The notes: generated by a model not told the origin, from the letters alone. A DNA stretch of 64,000 bases from Hellea sp. (GCA_028224375.1 JAOIVW010000007.1:58275-122274), one strand, 5' to 3'. Positions 10,016-20,513 are shown, numbered from the stretch's first letter. Translations and numbers: made by a program.

Positions 10016-10217
10016 TTTCAGCAAAGGTTCAGCTGAAAATGCTATCAAGTCCTTGCGTGCGTCCCCTCTGTGACGCCTTTCCAACCACCCCTCGGGAAGA
10101 GCGGTCATAGCGGAATAAGTGTTCTTCACAGAATACTTTGCCCGGCGAAGACCCACAGAACGCGCAGCAGAGCGGTGGCAGTCCTTTCTCTCTCTCTTGA
10201 GGACTGTCCCGCTTCTG
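10016..10217 (+). other. Structured non-coding segment upstream of the helicase gene (possible leader or small RNA)
   Basis: The 600-base gap 9759-10359 holds no convincing gene, but its GC-richer second half is full of hairpins. They are TTTCAGC/GCTGAAA (10016-10038), GCGTC/GACGC (10059-10076), AAGTGTTCT/AGAATACTT with a TCAC loop (10117-10138), and a 17-pair stem with one wobble and two bulges (10168-10185 with 10200-10217) closed by a pyrimidine loop of CT repeats. DEAD-box helicase mRNAs can have long regulatory leaders, so a leader is one explanation; an independent small RNA is another. It does not match the RNase P, tmRNA or SRP RNA core motifs I know. Confidence 0.35.
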
Positions 10218-10359
10218 TCTTTTCTGCCCCTAGTGTTTTACCAGCCTTCGATTCTGAAGTTTCCCCTATGCAGAACGGTGTAAACCCCATAGGAGGCGGC
10301 CAAATCTCGCATAATTGCGCATACGGGCCGCTTCCCCCTGATTGGCCGGAAAGAATATC

Positions 10360-12363
10360 ATGTCTAATATCTCGCACGCCCATGCTGCGCTTGCTGACGC
10401 TTTAGCGAAAAAAGGCTATAAAACTCTGACGCCCGTACAAGACGCCGTGCTTGAGCCTGAGCTTTTAGGGCAAGACCTGCTTGTCTCTGCGCAAACGGGC
10501 TCCGGTAAGACCGTGGCCTTTGGCCTGGCTATGGCGTCCACATTACTTGAAGAGGCAGACGCATTTCACCGCGCAGATGCGCCTTTAGCTCTTGCGATTG
10601 CCCCGACACGCGAGCTGGCCCTGCAGGTCAAGCGTGAACTGGATTGGCTTTACCGCGAGGCAGGCGCGAAAACGGCGAGTTGTGTCGGCGGCATGGATAT
10701 GCGCGATGAACGGCGTATTCTCGCGAAAGGCGTCCATATTGTTGTTGGTACGCCGGGACGTTTATGTGACCACATTAAGCGCGGATCTCTGGATATGAGC
10801 GAATTAAAAGCCATTGTTTTGGACGAAGCCGATGAGATGCTGAAGATGGGTTTCCGTGAAGAGCTCGAGCAAATTTTAGGCGCAGCCCCCGAAGAGCGCC
10901 GTACACTTATGTTCTCGGCCACCGTGCCAAAGACAATTTTGGGTATGACGAAGAAATATCAGCGCAATGCGGTGCGGGTAAATACGGCGGCAGAAGCCAA
11001 GCAACATCTTGATATTGAATATCGCTGCATGACCGTAGGCAATTCCGATAAAGAAAATGCCATTATAAATGTGCTGCGCTTTTATAATGCCAAGAACGCG
11101 ATTGTCTTTGGCGATACGCGCATTGCCGTGAACCGCATGACGCAGCGCTTTAATAATCGCGGCTTTTCTGTTGTCGCCCTGTCGGGTGAATTGTCCCAGA
11201 AAGAACGCACCAATGCCTTGCAAGCTATGCGCGATGGGCGGGCCCAAGTCTGTATCGCGACCGATGTTGCGGCGCGGGGCTTGGACTTGCCTGACTTAGA
11301 GCTTGTGATTCATGCCGATGTGCCCAAAAACCGCGAAGCTTTATTGCACCGCAGCGGGCGTACAGGACGGGCAGGGCGCAAAGGGGTTTCTGTGCTTATC
11401 GTCACGCCCAAACGCCGCCGCAATGCGGAGCGGCTTTTGCGCGATGCCAATATCACAGCCGAATGGTCAGGCCCGCCCAGCGCCGAAGAAATCATTCAGC
11501 GCGATAATGAACGCCTCTTATCGGATATGACGCTTGAAAACGAAGTGTCAGATGAAGAGCGCACTATGGTCGCGCGCCTGCTAAAGGCTCATACGCCCGA
11601 ACACATCGCGACGGCCTTTATTCGCCAATATCGCGCGGGTCAGTCTGCGCCCGAAGAACTCACCCATTCTGCCTATGATCCGAGCCAAGCCGATGATCGC
11701 GGCTCGCGCAGGCCGTCATCGCGCAATGATTTTAGCGGCGGTGTTTGGTTCTCGCTTAATTTGGGCCGTAAGCAAAAGGCAGAGCCGAAATGGATCATGC
11801 CGATGCTCATGAAATCAGGCGGGCTGAAAAAGCCTGAAATCGGGGCGATCAAAATCACTGAGACTCAAACCTTCATTGAGGTCGCCCCCGCAGGTGTTGA
11901 CCGTTTCATGGAGACAATCGGGCCGGATATGAAAATTGAAAAAGCCATTACCGCGACACGCCTAAATGGTCAGCCCGACTTTAATAGTAAGCTCCCCACC
12001 TATAAGACTCGCGATAAACATAAGGGTAAAGGCAAGGGCAAGCCTTACAAGGATAAGCCCTATAGAGATAAGGGCGATAAAGAACGCTCTTTTAAAGACA
12101 AGGATGCCAAAGACAAACCTGCCAAAGACAAGCCTGCTAAAAAATCAACTTATGATGAAGGGTCTTTCAAGCGTAAGGCGCGCACAAAGACGGATAGTAG
12201 CGAGCAGCCTTTCAACGATCCCTTCATGAATGATGCCCGCCCGAAGAAAGCCAAGAAGCCACATAAGAAAAAGCTCGCCCGGGCTGCGGCGTTGAAAGCT
12301 AAAGGGCAGGGCGGCGTAAAAAAAGGTGCACGGAAAAATACCCGTAAGAAAGATAAAAAATAG
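10360..12363 (+). CDS. DEAD-box ATP-dependent RNA helicase with DbpA-type RNA-binding domain
   Basis: A 667-residue helicase acting in ribosome assembly or mRNA unwinding. Motifs in order are GYKTLTPVQ (Q motif, 20-27), AQTGSGKT (44-51), PTREL (82-86), TPGR (131-134), DEAD (155-158), SAT, and HRSGRTGRAGRKG. A DbpA/CsdA-like RRM fold lies at about 455-525 (WFSLNLGRKQKAEP...GAIKI), followed by a very Lys-rich tail of about 120 residues likely to bind RNA. The upstream TTG frame adds six codons; the ATG at 10360 with GGAAAG ahead is preferred. It most resembles the DeaD/CsdA group, but orthology is not assigned. Confidence 0.92.
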   Translation: MSNISHAHAALADALAKKGYKTLTPVQDAVLEPELLGQDLLVSAQTGSGKTVAFGLAMASTLLEEADAFHRADAPLALAIAPTRELALQVKRELDWLYREAGAKTASCVGGMDMRDERRILAKGVHIVVGTPGRLCDHIKRGSLDMSELKAIVLDEADEMLKMGFREELEQILGAAPEERRTLMFSATVPKTILGMTKKYQRNAVRVNTAAEAKQHLDIEYRCMTVGNSDKENAIINVLRFYNAKNAIVFGDTRIAVNRMTQRFNNRGFSVVALSGELSQKERTNALQAMRDGRAQVCIATDVAARGLDLPDLELVIHADVPKNREALLHRSGRTGRAGRKGVSVLIVTPKRRRNAERLLRDANITAEWSGPPSAEEIIQRDNERLLSDMTLENEVSDEERTMVARLLKAHTPEHIATAFIRQYRAGQSAPEELTHSAYDPSQADDRGSRRPSSRNDFSGGVWFSLNLGRKQKAEPKWIMPMLMKSGGLKKPEIGAIKITETQTFIEVAPAGVDRFMETIGPDMKIEKAITATRLNGQPDFNSKLPTYKTRDKHKGKGKGKPYKDKPYRDKGDKERSFKDKDAKDKPAKDKPAKKSTYDEGSFKRKARTKTDSSEQPFNDPFMNDARPKKAKKPHKKKLARAAALKAKGQGGVKKGARKNTRKKDKK

Positions 12364-12476
12364 AGGCGGCTATAATTCGTTAGTTGCTCATATTGTTCAG
12401 GCGGATCAATGGGAATAATTATTGTTTAGTGTGCAAAAGAGTTGTAATACCCAAGAATAAGATTCGAGGTTATTCG

Positions 12477-12881
12477 ATGAAAGTGTACAAGTCTAAAATC
12501 GATTTATGGCTGATGGGCCTCTTAGTTGGAAGCTTAACGCTTCCAATTATACTCTCTTTAATTTTTAGCGAAGCCTTTTGGTTTACGTTTGTTATATGTG
12601 GTTCGATGCTAGCTCTTACGGCTTGGCTATATTGGGCAACACAATACAAAGTTAGCGCCACAAACATTAGTGTCCATGGCGGATTATTTAAAATTAATAT
12701 TCCTCTAGACACGATTAAATCGGTAAAAAAGACGCGAAACCCTATGGCCAGTCCAGCCTTTTCATTAGATAGGCTAGAAATTGCTTATGGCAGAAATCAG
12801 AAAGTGTTGATTTCACCAAAAGATAAAACTGGATTTTTATCTGACATCGGATGGCTCGAAAAGATCAGTCAACCAAGCTAG
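12477..12881 (+). CDS. Small PH-domain (YdbS/bPH2-like) membrane protein
   Basis: 134 residues with two closely spaced membrane helices (about 10-55) followed by a bacterial PH-like beta domain (YKVSATNISVHGGLFKINIPLDTIKSVKKTRNP...FSLDRLEIAYG). This is the pattern of many uncharacterised bPH2 proteins. The frame is open 31 codons further upstream, but the ATG at 12477 has GAGGT at ideal distance and gives the typical N-terminus. It ends at a strong terminator. Function is unknown. Confidence 0.75.
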   Translation: MKVYKSKIDLWLMGLLVGSLTLPIILSLIFSEAFWFTFVICGSMLALTAWLYWATQYKVSATNISVHGGLFKINIPLDTIKSVKKTRNPMASPAFSLDRLEIAYGRNQKVLISPKDKTGFLSDIGWLEKISQPS

Positions 12882-12883
12882 AA

Positions 12884-12909
12884 AAAAGCAGGCCCGAGAG
12901 CCTGCTTTT
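12884..12909. terminator. Bidirectional Rho-independent terminator
   Basis: A GCAGGC/GCCTGC stem with a CCGAGA loop, A-run before and T-run after. It lies between the PH-domain gene (+) and the BON-LysM gene (-), so it can serve both. Confidence 0.88.
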
Positions 12910-12931
12910 CCATTTAAAATTTTGGCCTAAC

Positions 12932-13387
12932 TTAGCTCGTGGCCGTTTCAATCGCTGGGATGCGGAGCACTTGACCAGGATAGATTTTGTCCGGGTCACT
13001 TAACATTGGCTTATTGGCTTCGAAAATCTCGGGGTATAGACGCCATGTGCCGTAATATGTTTTTGAGATGGCCGAGAGCGAGTCACCTGAGACCACGGTA
13101 TGGAAACGCGATTCACGTCCGCCTGCGCGGCTAGAGGCTTTGTCCTCAACGCCGCCAACGCCTTCGACATTACCCACGGCGAGAATGATTTTCTCTTTCA
13201 TTTCTTGGCTCACAGCTTCTCCGCTAACGCTGACCGCGCCGTCTTCATCGACATGGATGTCCACACCGGAGGTATCAAGGCCTAAATCTTTGACCTCTTT
13301 TTCAAGTGTCTCTTTGCCTTTGCGCCCTTTAATAAGTGCGCCTAATCCGCGGCCTGCGGCTTTTACGAATGGTATCATTCCGAACAT
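12932..13387 (-). CDS. BON-LysM protein (Kbp/YgaU-like)
   Basis: 151 residues with a BON domain (about 25-85: VDIHVDEDGAVSVSGEAVSQEMKEKIILAVGNVEGVGGVED) and a C-terminal LysM domain (about 95-146: HTVVSGDSLSAISKTYYG...DKIYPGQVLRIP). Length and architecture match E. coli Kbp (YgaU), a soluble potassium-binding protein induced by stress. No signal peptide is seen, consistent with a cytoplasmic location. The potassium role is transferred from the family and not shown here. Confidence 0.85.
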   Translation of the reverse strand: MFGMIPFVKAAGRGLGALIKGRKGKETLEKEVKDLGLDTSGVDIHVDEDGAVSVSGEAVSQEMKEKIILAVGNVEGVGGVEDKASSRAGGRESRFHTVVSGDSLSAISKTYYGTWRLYPEIFEANKPMLSDPDKIYPGQVLRIPAIETATS

Positions 13388-13420
13388 AATGTTTTCCTTT
13401 TATTGTGTTGGCTTAGTAAT

Positions 13421-13780
13421 TTAATTTTCCTGCCATAACTCTATCTTGATACCTTCGGGGTCAATAAACCAGCCAAAAATACCAAATTCAGTGTCTTCAA
13501 CGTCGCCGCATATCTTAGCCCCGCCGTTTCGGGCCTTCTCAATCAGCGTTTTGACATCATCTACACGCAGATTGACCATGAATCGTTCCTTGGAAGGCTC
13601 TAAATAAGTCGAATCATTTGCGAAGGGTGAAAACATGGTTCGGCCTTTCCCATCGGGTTTCCATTCCATCGTGCCCCAATCGGTAATGTCGACTTCTAGG
13701 GTGACTTTCCACCATTTGCGGTAAGCTTCAACATCCTTACAGATGAAAAACACACCCCCGAGTCCTAATATTTTGGCCAT
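13421..13780 (-). CDS. VOC-superfamily (glyoxalase/bleomycin-resistance fold) protein
   Basis: A 119-residue single vicinal-oxygen-chelate unit pair: GVFFICKDVEAYRKWWKVTLE at the start and VNLRVDDVKTLIEKARNGGAKI...FGWFIDPEGIKIELWQ at the end. Members are metal-dependent lyases, dioxygenases or antibiotic-binding proteins; the substrate cannot be inferred. It lies on the same strand as the Kbp-like gene, 33 bases upstream of it, so the two may be cotranscribed. Confidence 0.8.
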   Translation of the reverse strand: MAKILGLGGVFFICKDVEAYRKWWKVTLEVDITDWGTMEWKPDGKGRTMFSPFANDSTYLEPSKERFMVNLRVDDVKTLIEKARNGGAKICGDVEDTEFGIFGWFIDPEGIKIELWQEN

Positions 13781-13803
13781 GTCCCACCTCTTTGTCTGCG
13801 CTC

Positions 13804-13831
13804 TTTTACATATGAGCTTATTTTACATATG
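13804..13831. repeat. Exact 11-base direct repeat upstream of the VOC gene
   Basis: TTTTACATATG occurs at 13804-13814 and again at 13821-13831, a period of 17 bases. Each copy contains the palindrome CATATG. It lies 24-51 bases upstream of the VOC start codon, so it could be an operator, but chance is not excluded. Confidence 0.4.
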
Positions 13832-13908
13832 CGCGTCAAGATGGGTTGGCCTTTCTAAAGAAGCCGTTTATAGAGCGCTGAGAATCTTATAATAATTTAG
13901 GACTTGCT

Positions 13909-14040
13909 ATGTTTGCCCTTATCTATTCAGGCGGAATTTCCGTTTTCGGCCTTTCTATTGATCCGGCGCTTTTTACATTCGGACTCATCGCGCTTCTCTT
14001 TGGCGGTTTGAACATCCTTGAATTTAAGCGTTTCGATTAA
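13909..14040 (+). CDS. Small 43-residue single-span membrane protein ORF ahead of the Ca2+/Na+ exchanger
   Basis: An ATG-to-TAA frame of 43 codons. The peptide is strongly hydrophobic in the middle (ALFTFGLIALLFGGLNI) and ends in a charged EFKRFD tail, as expected for a single-span membrane protein. TTAGGA lies at Shine-Dalgarno distance, and TATAAT is found at 13888-13893. The stop is 13 bases before the exchanger ATG, so the two are probably cotranscribed. No family is recognised. It might be a small subunit or regulator of the exchanger, or simply a leader ORF. Confidence 0.55.
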   Translation: MFALIYSGGISVFGLSIDPALFTFGLIALLFGGLNILEFKRFD

Positions 14041-14053
14041 GGAATAAACCGGC

Positions 14054-15037
14054 ATGCTCGTTCCGGCTCTCTTACTTCTTGTAGGCATCGTCTTCCTGAT
14101 TATCGCAGGGGACTGGATGGTGCGCGGGGCTGCGGCTTTGGCGCGCAGCTGGGGCGTTCCTGCGCTTATTGTGGGTTTGACCATTGTCGCCTTTGGTACG
14201 TCTGCGCCCGAACTTGTGGTCGGCGTCCAATCCGTTCTTAAAGGGGCAGGGGAACTGGCTGCCGGTAATGTCATTGGGTCTAACATCGCCAATGTGCTGC
14301 TCGCGCTCGGATTGCCGGCGCTGATTATGGCCATTCCAACCAATATGACAGGGGTCGCGCGAAATACCTTTGTATGTTTGTTTGCCACGGTCCTATTCAT
14401 TACCCTGGCGTTTATAGCAAAATTCACCAGTAATTCAGAGCTGATTTTCTGGCAGGGTGCCATCCTCTTTACGGGTATTGTCCTCTATTTAATCTGGATG
14501 TTTCGGCTATCTAAGGCAGGTATTCACGATCCTATCTTGGATGAAATGACGGAGATTGAAGAGGGCGAAGATGGCTTGCCTACCAAAGTGTGGGTGTCTT
14601 TAGTCTATGTAATTGTCGGTATATTGGGCCTTGTTATTGGCGGTAAACTCATCGTTGATAATGCGGTTCTTATCGCCGGTGAAATGGGAATATCTGAAAC
14701 AATCATTGGCCTTACGATTGTCGCCATCGGCACATCATTGCCAGAAATCGCGACAGTTGTTGTAGCGTCATATCGTGGCCATTCAGAAGTCGCTATTGGT
14801 AATGTTCTCGGCTCTAACGTGTTTAACCTCTTTGCCGTTATGGGCGCGACAGCCATGACAGGCCCTGTCCCAGTTGAAGCTGAATTGCTCACATTTGATG
14901 TCTGGGTGATGTTGGTGTCCTCTATGGCTTTACTGGTCTTTGTGCTGCGTCGTCAGCCCATTGGCCGATTCACAGGGATTGTCTTCGTGATTGGGTATAT
15001 CCTTTACATGCTGGCTCTCGTCACCCGCGTCATGTAA
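14054..15037 (+). CDS. CaCA-family calcium/sodium (cation/H+) antiporter, YrbG-like
   Basis: A 327-residue inner-membrane exchanger with ten hydrophobic segments in two homologous halves. The alpha-repeat signatures are intact: GTSAPEL (48-54) and GNVIGSNIAN (71-80) in the first half, GTSLPEI and GNVLGSNVFNL in the second. An acidic cytoplasmic loop (DEMTEIEEGEDG) separates the halves. Such proteins extrude Ca2+ in exchange for Na+ or H+. The ATG follows AAGGAATAAACC. The small membrane ORF upstream is likely in the same transcript. Confidence 0.92.
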   Translation: MLVPALLLLVGIVFLIIAGDWMVRGAAALARSWGVPALIVGLTIVAFGTSAPELVVGVQSVLKGAGELAAGNVIGSNIANVLLALGLPALIMAIPTNMTGVARNTFVCLFATVLFITLAFIAKFTSNSELIFWQGAILFTGIVLYLIWMFRLSKAGIHDPILDEMTEIEEGEDGLPTKVWVSLVYVIVGILGLVIGGKLIVDNAVLIAGEMGISETIIGLTIVAIGTSLPEIATVVVASYRGHSEVAIGNVLGSNVFNLFAVMGATAMTGPVPVEAELLTFDVWVMLVSSMALLVFVLRRQPIGRFTGIVFVIGYILYMLALVTRVM

Positions 15038-15047
15038 GACTGGCCCC

Positions 15048-15422
15048 ATGGCAGACCTGACCTTTGAAATCGAAAAAGACTTCCAATTCGAAGCGGCTCA
15101 TTATTTTGGCCATTCCGACGCCAATGACCTGTTCAAGAAAATCCATGGTCATAGCTTTGCCGGAACCGTGCGCATTGAAGGCGACGCGCAAGAGGAAAAA
15201 GGCTGGATACGTGATCTTTGGAAAATTGACCAAATTGTCAAGGAGGTCGTAACCCCGCTGGATCACGCTCTTTTAAATGAGGTTGAGGGCTTGGAACAAC
15301 CCGCCTTGGAGCAAATTGCCAAATGGATATTTGAGCGGCTGGAATCGCGTCTGCCAGGGCTGTCCTGTGTAGAAGTGCGCAGGCCGTCTTGCGGCGAACG
15401 TGCCCGTGTCAGGCGCTCATGA
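15048..15422 (+). CDS. 6-pyruvoyl-tetrahydropterin synthase/QueD-family protein lacking the catalytic cysteine
   Basis: A 124-residue PTPS-fold protein. Zinc ligands are H18 (FEAAH) and H33/H35 (HGHSF), and the catalytic Asp-His pair is visible in PLDHALLN. The residue four positions before HGH, normally the catalytic Cys (C-x3-HGH) in QueD and PTPS, is F29 here. It is therefore unlikely to be a standard QueD. The ATG at 15048 gives the family N-terminus; the frame upstream is an extension into the exchanger gene. It is coupled (ATGA overlap) to a PTR1/FolM-like reductase, which points to pterin and not queuosine metabolism. Confidence 0.82.
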   Translation: MADLTFEIEKDFQFEAAHYFGHSDANDLFKKIHGHSFAGTVRIEGDAQEEKGWIRDLWKIDQIVKEVVTPLDHALLNEVEGLEQPALEQIAKWIFERLESRLPGLSCVEVRRPSCGERARVRRS

Positions 15423-16144
15423 GCCGTGATGTCCTCATTACGGGCGCAGGGGCTCGCGTCGGCCGTTTTATTGCCAAAGGCCTAGCGGCTGAGGGTTGGG
15501 GCGTTGCCATCCATTATAATCGCAGCCAATCAGGGGCCGAGGCTCTGGCGGCTGATATCACGGAGCAGGGCGGTAGAGCTGCTATTGTGCACGCTAACCT
15601 GTTTGTACCGCAAGACTTGGGCAGTCTAATTGAGCGGGCTGCTATAGCCCTAGGACAGCCTCTTACAGCCCTCATCAATAATGCTTCAACCTTTCAGGAT
15701 GACCGCGCCGAGGACTTTACCCGCGCAAGCTATGACCATCATATGGATATCAACTTACGCGCCCCCGTCATGCTCTCGCAGCAATTTGCAGCTCAACTGC
15801 CTAAAGGCGAAACAGGCAGTATTATCAATATGATAGATCAACGTGTTCTCAATCCTGACCCGACATTTTTTACCTATGCGATGTCCAAATCAGCTTTGCA
15901 GTGGGCGACAAAGACTCTCGCGCAATCGCTGGCACCGGACATTCGTGTCAATGCTGTTGGGCCGGGTGCAACGCTTAAAAACTACTCTCAGACGGATGAA
16001 GAGTTTGCCGCAGAGGCCGCAGGAACTCTGTTGGCGAAAGGCTCTCCGCCGCAAAGCCTTTTAGAGGCCGTGCAATATCTGCTGTCAGCGACATCTGTCA
16101 CAGGACAAATGATTGCCGTTGATGGCGGGCAGCATTTGTCATGA
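15419..16144 (+). CDS. PTR1/FolM-like pteridine reductase of the SDR family
   Basis: 241-residue short-chain dehydrogenase. The cofactor motif is TGAGARVG (8-15), with the Arg typical of pteridine reductases; NNAS is at 87-90 and the YxxxK pair is Y153/K157. Thirteen residues before Y153, where classical SDRs have Ser, there is D140 (NMID), the substitution found in PTR1 and FolM. These enzymes reduce dihydropterins (dihydromonapterin, biopterin, folate) with NADPH. The start overlaps the stop of the PTPS-like gene, so the two are very likely one pathway. The exact pterin is unknown. Confidence 0.83.
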   Translation: MSRDVLITGAGARVGRFIAKGLAAEGWGVAIHYNRSQSGAEALAADITEQGGRAAIVHANLFVPQDLGSLIERAAIALGQPLTALINNASTFQDDRAEDFTRASYDHHMDINLRAPVMLSQQFAAQLPKGETGSIINMIDQRVLNPDPTFFTYAMSKSALQWATKTLAQSLAPDIRVNAVGPGATLKNYSQTDEEFAAEAAGTLLAKGSPPQSLLEAVQYLLSATSVTGQMIAVDGGQHLS

Positions 16145-16154
16145 GGTTGAGGGC

Positions 16155-16541
16155 ATGAGTTTTAAGAACAGCCTCAATGTCTTAGGCGAAGCCTTAGTCC
16201 CATGCTCCTTTGAGCCTTTGACGGGATGGTTTCGCGATGGATGCTGCGAGACAGGTCCAAATGATCGCGGACGGCATATTGTTTGCGCGGTCATGACCGA
16301 TGATTTTTTAGCCTTTTCAAAGGCTTGCGGGAATGATCTCTCAACGCCTGTGCCGCAATATAACTTCCCCGGGCTTAAGGCAGGCGATAAATGGTGCCTG
16401 TGTTTAGACCGTTGGCGCGAGGCTCATGCCGCAGGAAAAGCGCCGAAAATTGTGCTCGAAGCCACCCATCAAGTTGCGCTGGAACGCGTGCCGCTGGAAA
16501 CATTACAGAGCTATGCTGTCCCTATGTTACCAAAAGACTGA
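16155..16541 (+). CDS. DUF2237-family protein
   Basis: 128 residues matching the DUF2237 pattern: NVLGEALVPCSFEPLTGWFRDGCCETG, then HIVCAVMTDDFLAFSKACGNDLSTP and a C-terminal LKAGDKWCLCLDRWREA...VALEATH-like segment. Conserved Cys and His residues suggest metal binding, but no function is established. The ATG at 16155 has GAGGTTGAGGG upstream and lies 10 bases after the reductase stop, so this is the third gene of the pterin operon. Confidence 0.82.
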   Translation: MSFKNSLNVLGEALVPCSFEPLTGWFRDGCCETGPNDRGRHIVCAVMTDDFLAFSKACGNDLSTPVPQYNFPGLKAGDKWCLCLDRWREAHAAGKAPKIVLEATHQVALERVPLETLQSYAVPMLPKD

Positions 16542-16643
16542 GGCGGCGCGTCTTGAAAATGCGCATTCCCTCCCTAAATAATCCCTAGCGTCTTGCGGAT
16601 TTTTCCGCTAACCCGCGCCCTTACACGAAAATAAGAGACCGAC

Positions 16644-18730
<2,087 letters not shown>

Positions 18731-18733
18731 TAA

Positions 18734-19759
18734 ATGGCAGTTCTTATCGATAAAATGTCGTCGGCGTCAAAGAAAGCTACGCAAACAATACCGGCCATAC
18801 CAAAAGATTACACACCGCACCCCACGGCCACCACATGGACTCGGGCCGACGCTGAAGCGCTCTTTCAGATGCCTTTCATGGATTTACTGCTTAAAGCGCA
18901 GGCTATTCACCGCGAAACATTTTCGCCTAATGAAGTGCAGATGTCACAGCTGCTTTCGATTAAGACGGGCGGCTGTGCTGAGGATTGCGGTTATTGTAAT
19001 CAGTCCTCGCATTTTGACACGGGGCTTAAGGCTGAAAAACTCATCGAGAAAGATGTTGTTCTGGCCGCGGCTAAACAAGCCAAAGCGGGCGGGGCGGGGC
19101 GCTTCTGTATGGGCGCGGCGTGGCGTGAGCCCAAAGACCGCGATATGGATAGCCTTTGTGATATGGTCTCCGAGGTCAAAGCTATGGGGCTTGAAACCTG
19201 TATGACGCTTGGCATGTTATCGACAGAGCAAGCTGAGCGGCTGTCTAGCTCTGGCCTTGATTACTATAACCACAATATCGACACCTCGCCTGAGGATTAT
19301 GGCCGCGTAATTTCAACGCGCACATTTGAAGATCGCCTGCATACGCTAAACCTCGTGCGCGAAAGCGGGATGAAAGTCTGCTGCGGCGGCATTGTCGGCA
19401 TGGGCGAGCAGGCCGAAGACCGTATCGGGCTGTTATTGGCCTTAGCCAACCTCGACCCCGCACCTGAATCCGTGCCTATCAACGCGCTAGTGCCTGTTCC
19501 AGGAACGCCGCTTGGGGATAGCGAACCCGTGCATCCTATTGATTTTGCGAGGATTATAGCCACCGCGCGTATCATGATGCCCAAATCCTATGTGCGCCTC
19601 TCCGCAGGACGCGAAACCATGAGCGATGAAGCGCAAGCGCTTTGCTTTATGGCGGGCGCCAATTCAATATTTGTCGGGGAAACGCTGCTGACAACAGACA
19701 ACCCGAGCGAGACAGAGGACAGGGCGCTATTCGAACGGCTAGGGATTGTGCCTGAGTAG
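18734..19759 (+). CDS. bioB: Biotin synthase
   Basis: 341-residue radical SAM enzyme inserting sulfur into dethiobiotin. The 4Fe-4S cysteines are C81, C85 and C88 ([10 protein letters not shown]), and later family blocks include [11 protein letters not shown] and the 2Fe-2S region [10 protein letters not shown]. It starts three bases after the pyrG stop with no clear Shine-Dalgarno; ATG at 18755 is an alternative. bioB next to pyrG is unusual, no other bio genes are present, and the gene lies between the two pyrG-tail repeats, which suggests that it moved here. Confidence 0.95.
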   Translation: MAVLIDKMSSASKKATQTIPAIPKDYTPHPTATTWTRADAEALFQMPFMDLLLKAQAIHRETFSPNEVQMSQLLSIKTGGCAEDCGYCNQSSHFDTGLKAEKLIEKDVVLAAAKQAKAGGAGRFCMGAAWREPKDRDMDSLCDMVSEVKAMGLETCMTLGMLSTEQAERLSSSGLDYYNHNIDTSPEDYGRVISTRTFEDRLHTLNLVRESGMKVCCGGIVGMGEQAEDRIGLLLALANLDPAPESVPINALVPVPGTPLGDSEPVHPIDFARIIATARIMMPKSYVRLSAGRETMSDEAQALCFMAGANSIFVGETLLTTDNPSETEDRALFERLGIVPE

Positions 19760-19810
19760 GTTCTCGAGTAAATCCTTCAGCCTAACGTCCACATGCCCCG
19801 GCTGCAGCGA

Positions 19811-20293
19811 CTAACTAGATAGGCGTAACTCAGGGACACCTGTATCGGCGGCTTTGCACGTAATCTTGTAAACAAGTTTGCCTTGATCATCCGTCATCTG
19901 GAAACGGTAATTCCATCCCTTATCGGTGAACAGTGTCATCTCATCTTGAGCGCAGAAATCACCTTTATCCATCTGGGCCTGAACGGCATTTTTATCCTTA
20001 GTGTCAACAGCTTCCTCTGACGTGACGACCTCTAAAAAAGTGCCGCTCTCTGTCGCGTAGGTGAACTTGGACGTTCCGACATAATCATAGGTTTCAGTTT
20101 GAACTATATAGCTCGAAAAACTCTCAGAAAATTGAACGACAATGTTGTCCATATAGGCTCCGCGCTCATCATAAGACACTTCCGAAATATATTTCACATC
20201 CGCGTCTAAAGCGTCCCCAAGACCGCCGCCTAGCGTGTAAGCAACACCGCCAATAATCACCACTGCGCCGCCGCCTATTTCTTTAATATCCAT
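19811..20293 (-). CDS. Hypothetical protein with N-terminal hydrophobic segment
   Basis: 160 residues; no family recognised. Residues 8-27 (GGAVVIIGGVAYTLGGGLGD) are hydrophobic and Gly-rich and could anchor or export the protein. The rest is polar, with two cysteines (DFCAQDE and ITCKAAD) that could form a disulfide, consistent with a periplasmic domain. A GGGAGTGGG Shine-Dalgarno precedes the ATG. It is convergent with bioB and sits inside the segment bounded by the pyrG-tail repeats. Confidence 0.65.
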   Translation of the reverse strand: MDIKEIGGGAVVIIGGVAYTLGGGLGDALDADVKYISEVSYDERGAYMDNIVVQFSESFSSYIVQTETYDYVGTSKFTYATESGTFLEVVTSEEAVDTKDKNAVQAQMDKGDFCAQDEMTLFTDKGWNYRFQMTDDQGKLVYKITCKAADTGVPELRLSS

Positions 20294-20470
20294 TATCCCA
20301 CTCCCATTATTAATTGGGGGCAGACCTACACGTTAAGCGTTAATAGTTGTTAATGCAGCAGCCATAAATTGTATTTATGGTTTCGTAATTGTAAACATTG
20401 GCTGTAGTACAAATGCGATGTCAGAATGGATTTTCGTTATGTACAGTGGAGCTGTAACCACTCTTTACAA

Positions 20471-20506
20471 GGTTTTTGAAGGCGGCGCTTGAGCAGAGTC
20501 GGATGG
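20471..20506 (+). repeat. Degenerate copy of the pyrG 3' end (copy 2)
   Basis: Matches 18690-18725 at 32 of 36 bases, including an uninterrupted 14-base core GCGGCGCTTGAGCA. It is not part of any gene here and lies directly before the mazEF promoter. It looks like the scar of a duplication or of an insertion at the pyrG end. Confidence 0.8.
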
Positions 20507-20513
20507 GTTAGAT

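Noticed and set aside
10050..10217. Possibility that the hairpin region is RNase P RNA, tmRNA or SRP RNA
   Set aside because: The core motifs I know for these RNAs (for example GAGGAAAGTCC of RNase P) are absent on both strands; 6S RNA cannot be excluded but lacks its usual neighbours.
10070..10405. 111-codon plus-strand ORF in the gap before the helicase gene
   Set aside because: Biased composition, no ribosome site, overlaps the structured non-coding segment and the helicase start.
13927..14463. 178-codon minus-strand ORF opposite the Ca2+/Na+ exchanger
   Set aside because: Ser/Pro/Ala-rich antisense shadow of membrane-helix codons.
20362..20380. CCATAAAT/ATTTATGG hairpin upstream of the mazEF region
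   Set aside because: Perfect but AT-only-type stem with a 3-base loop and no gene ending into it on the plus strand; too weak to call a terminator.
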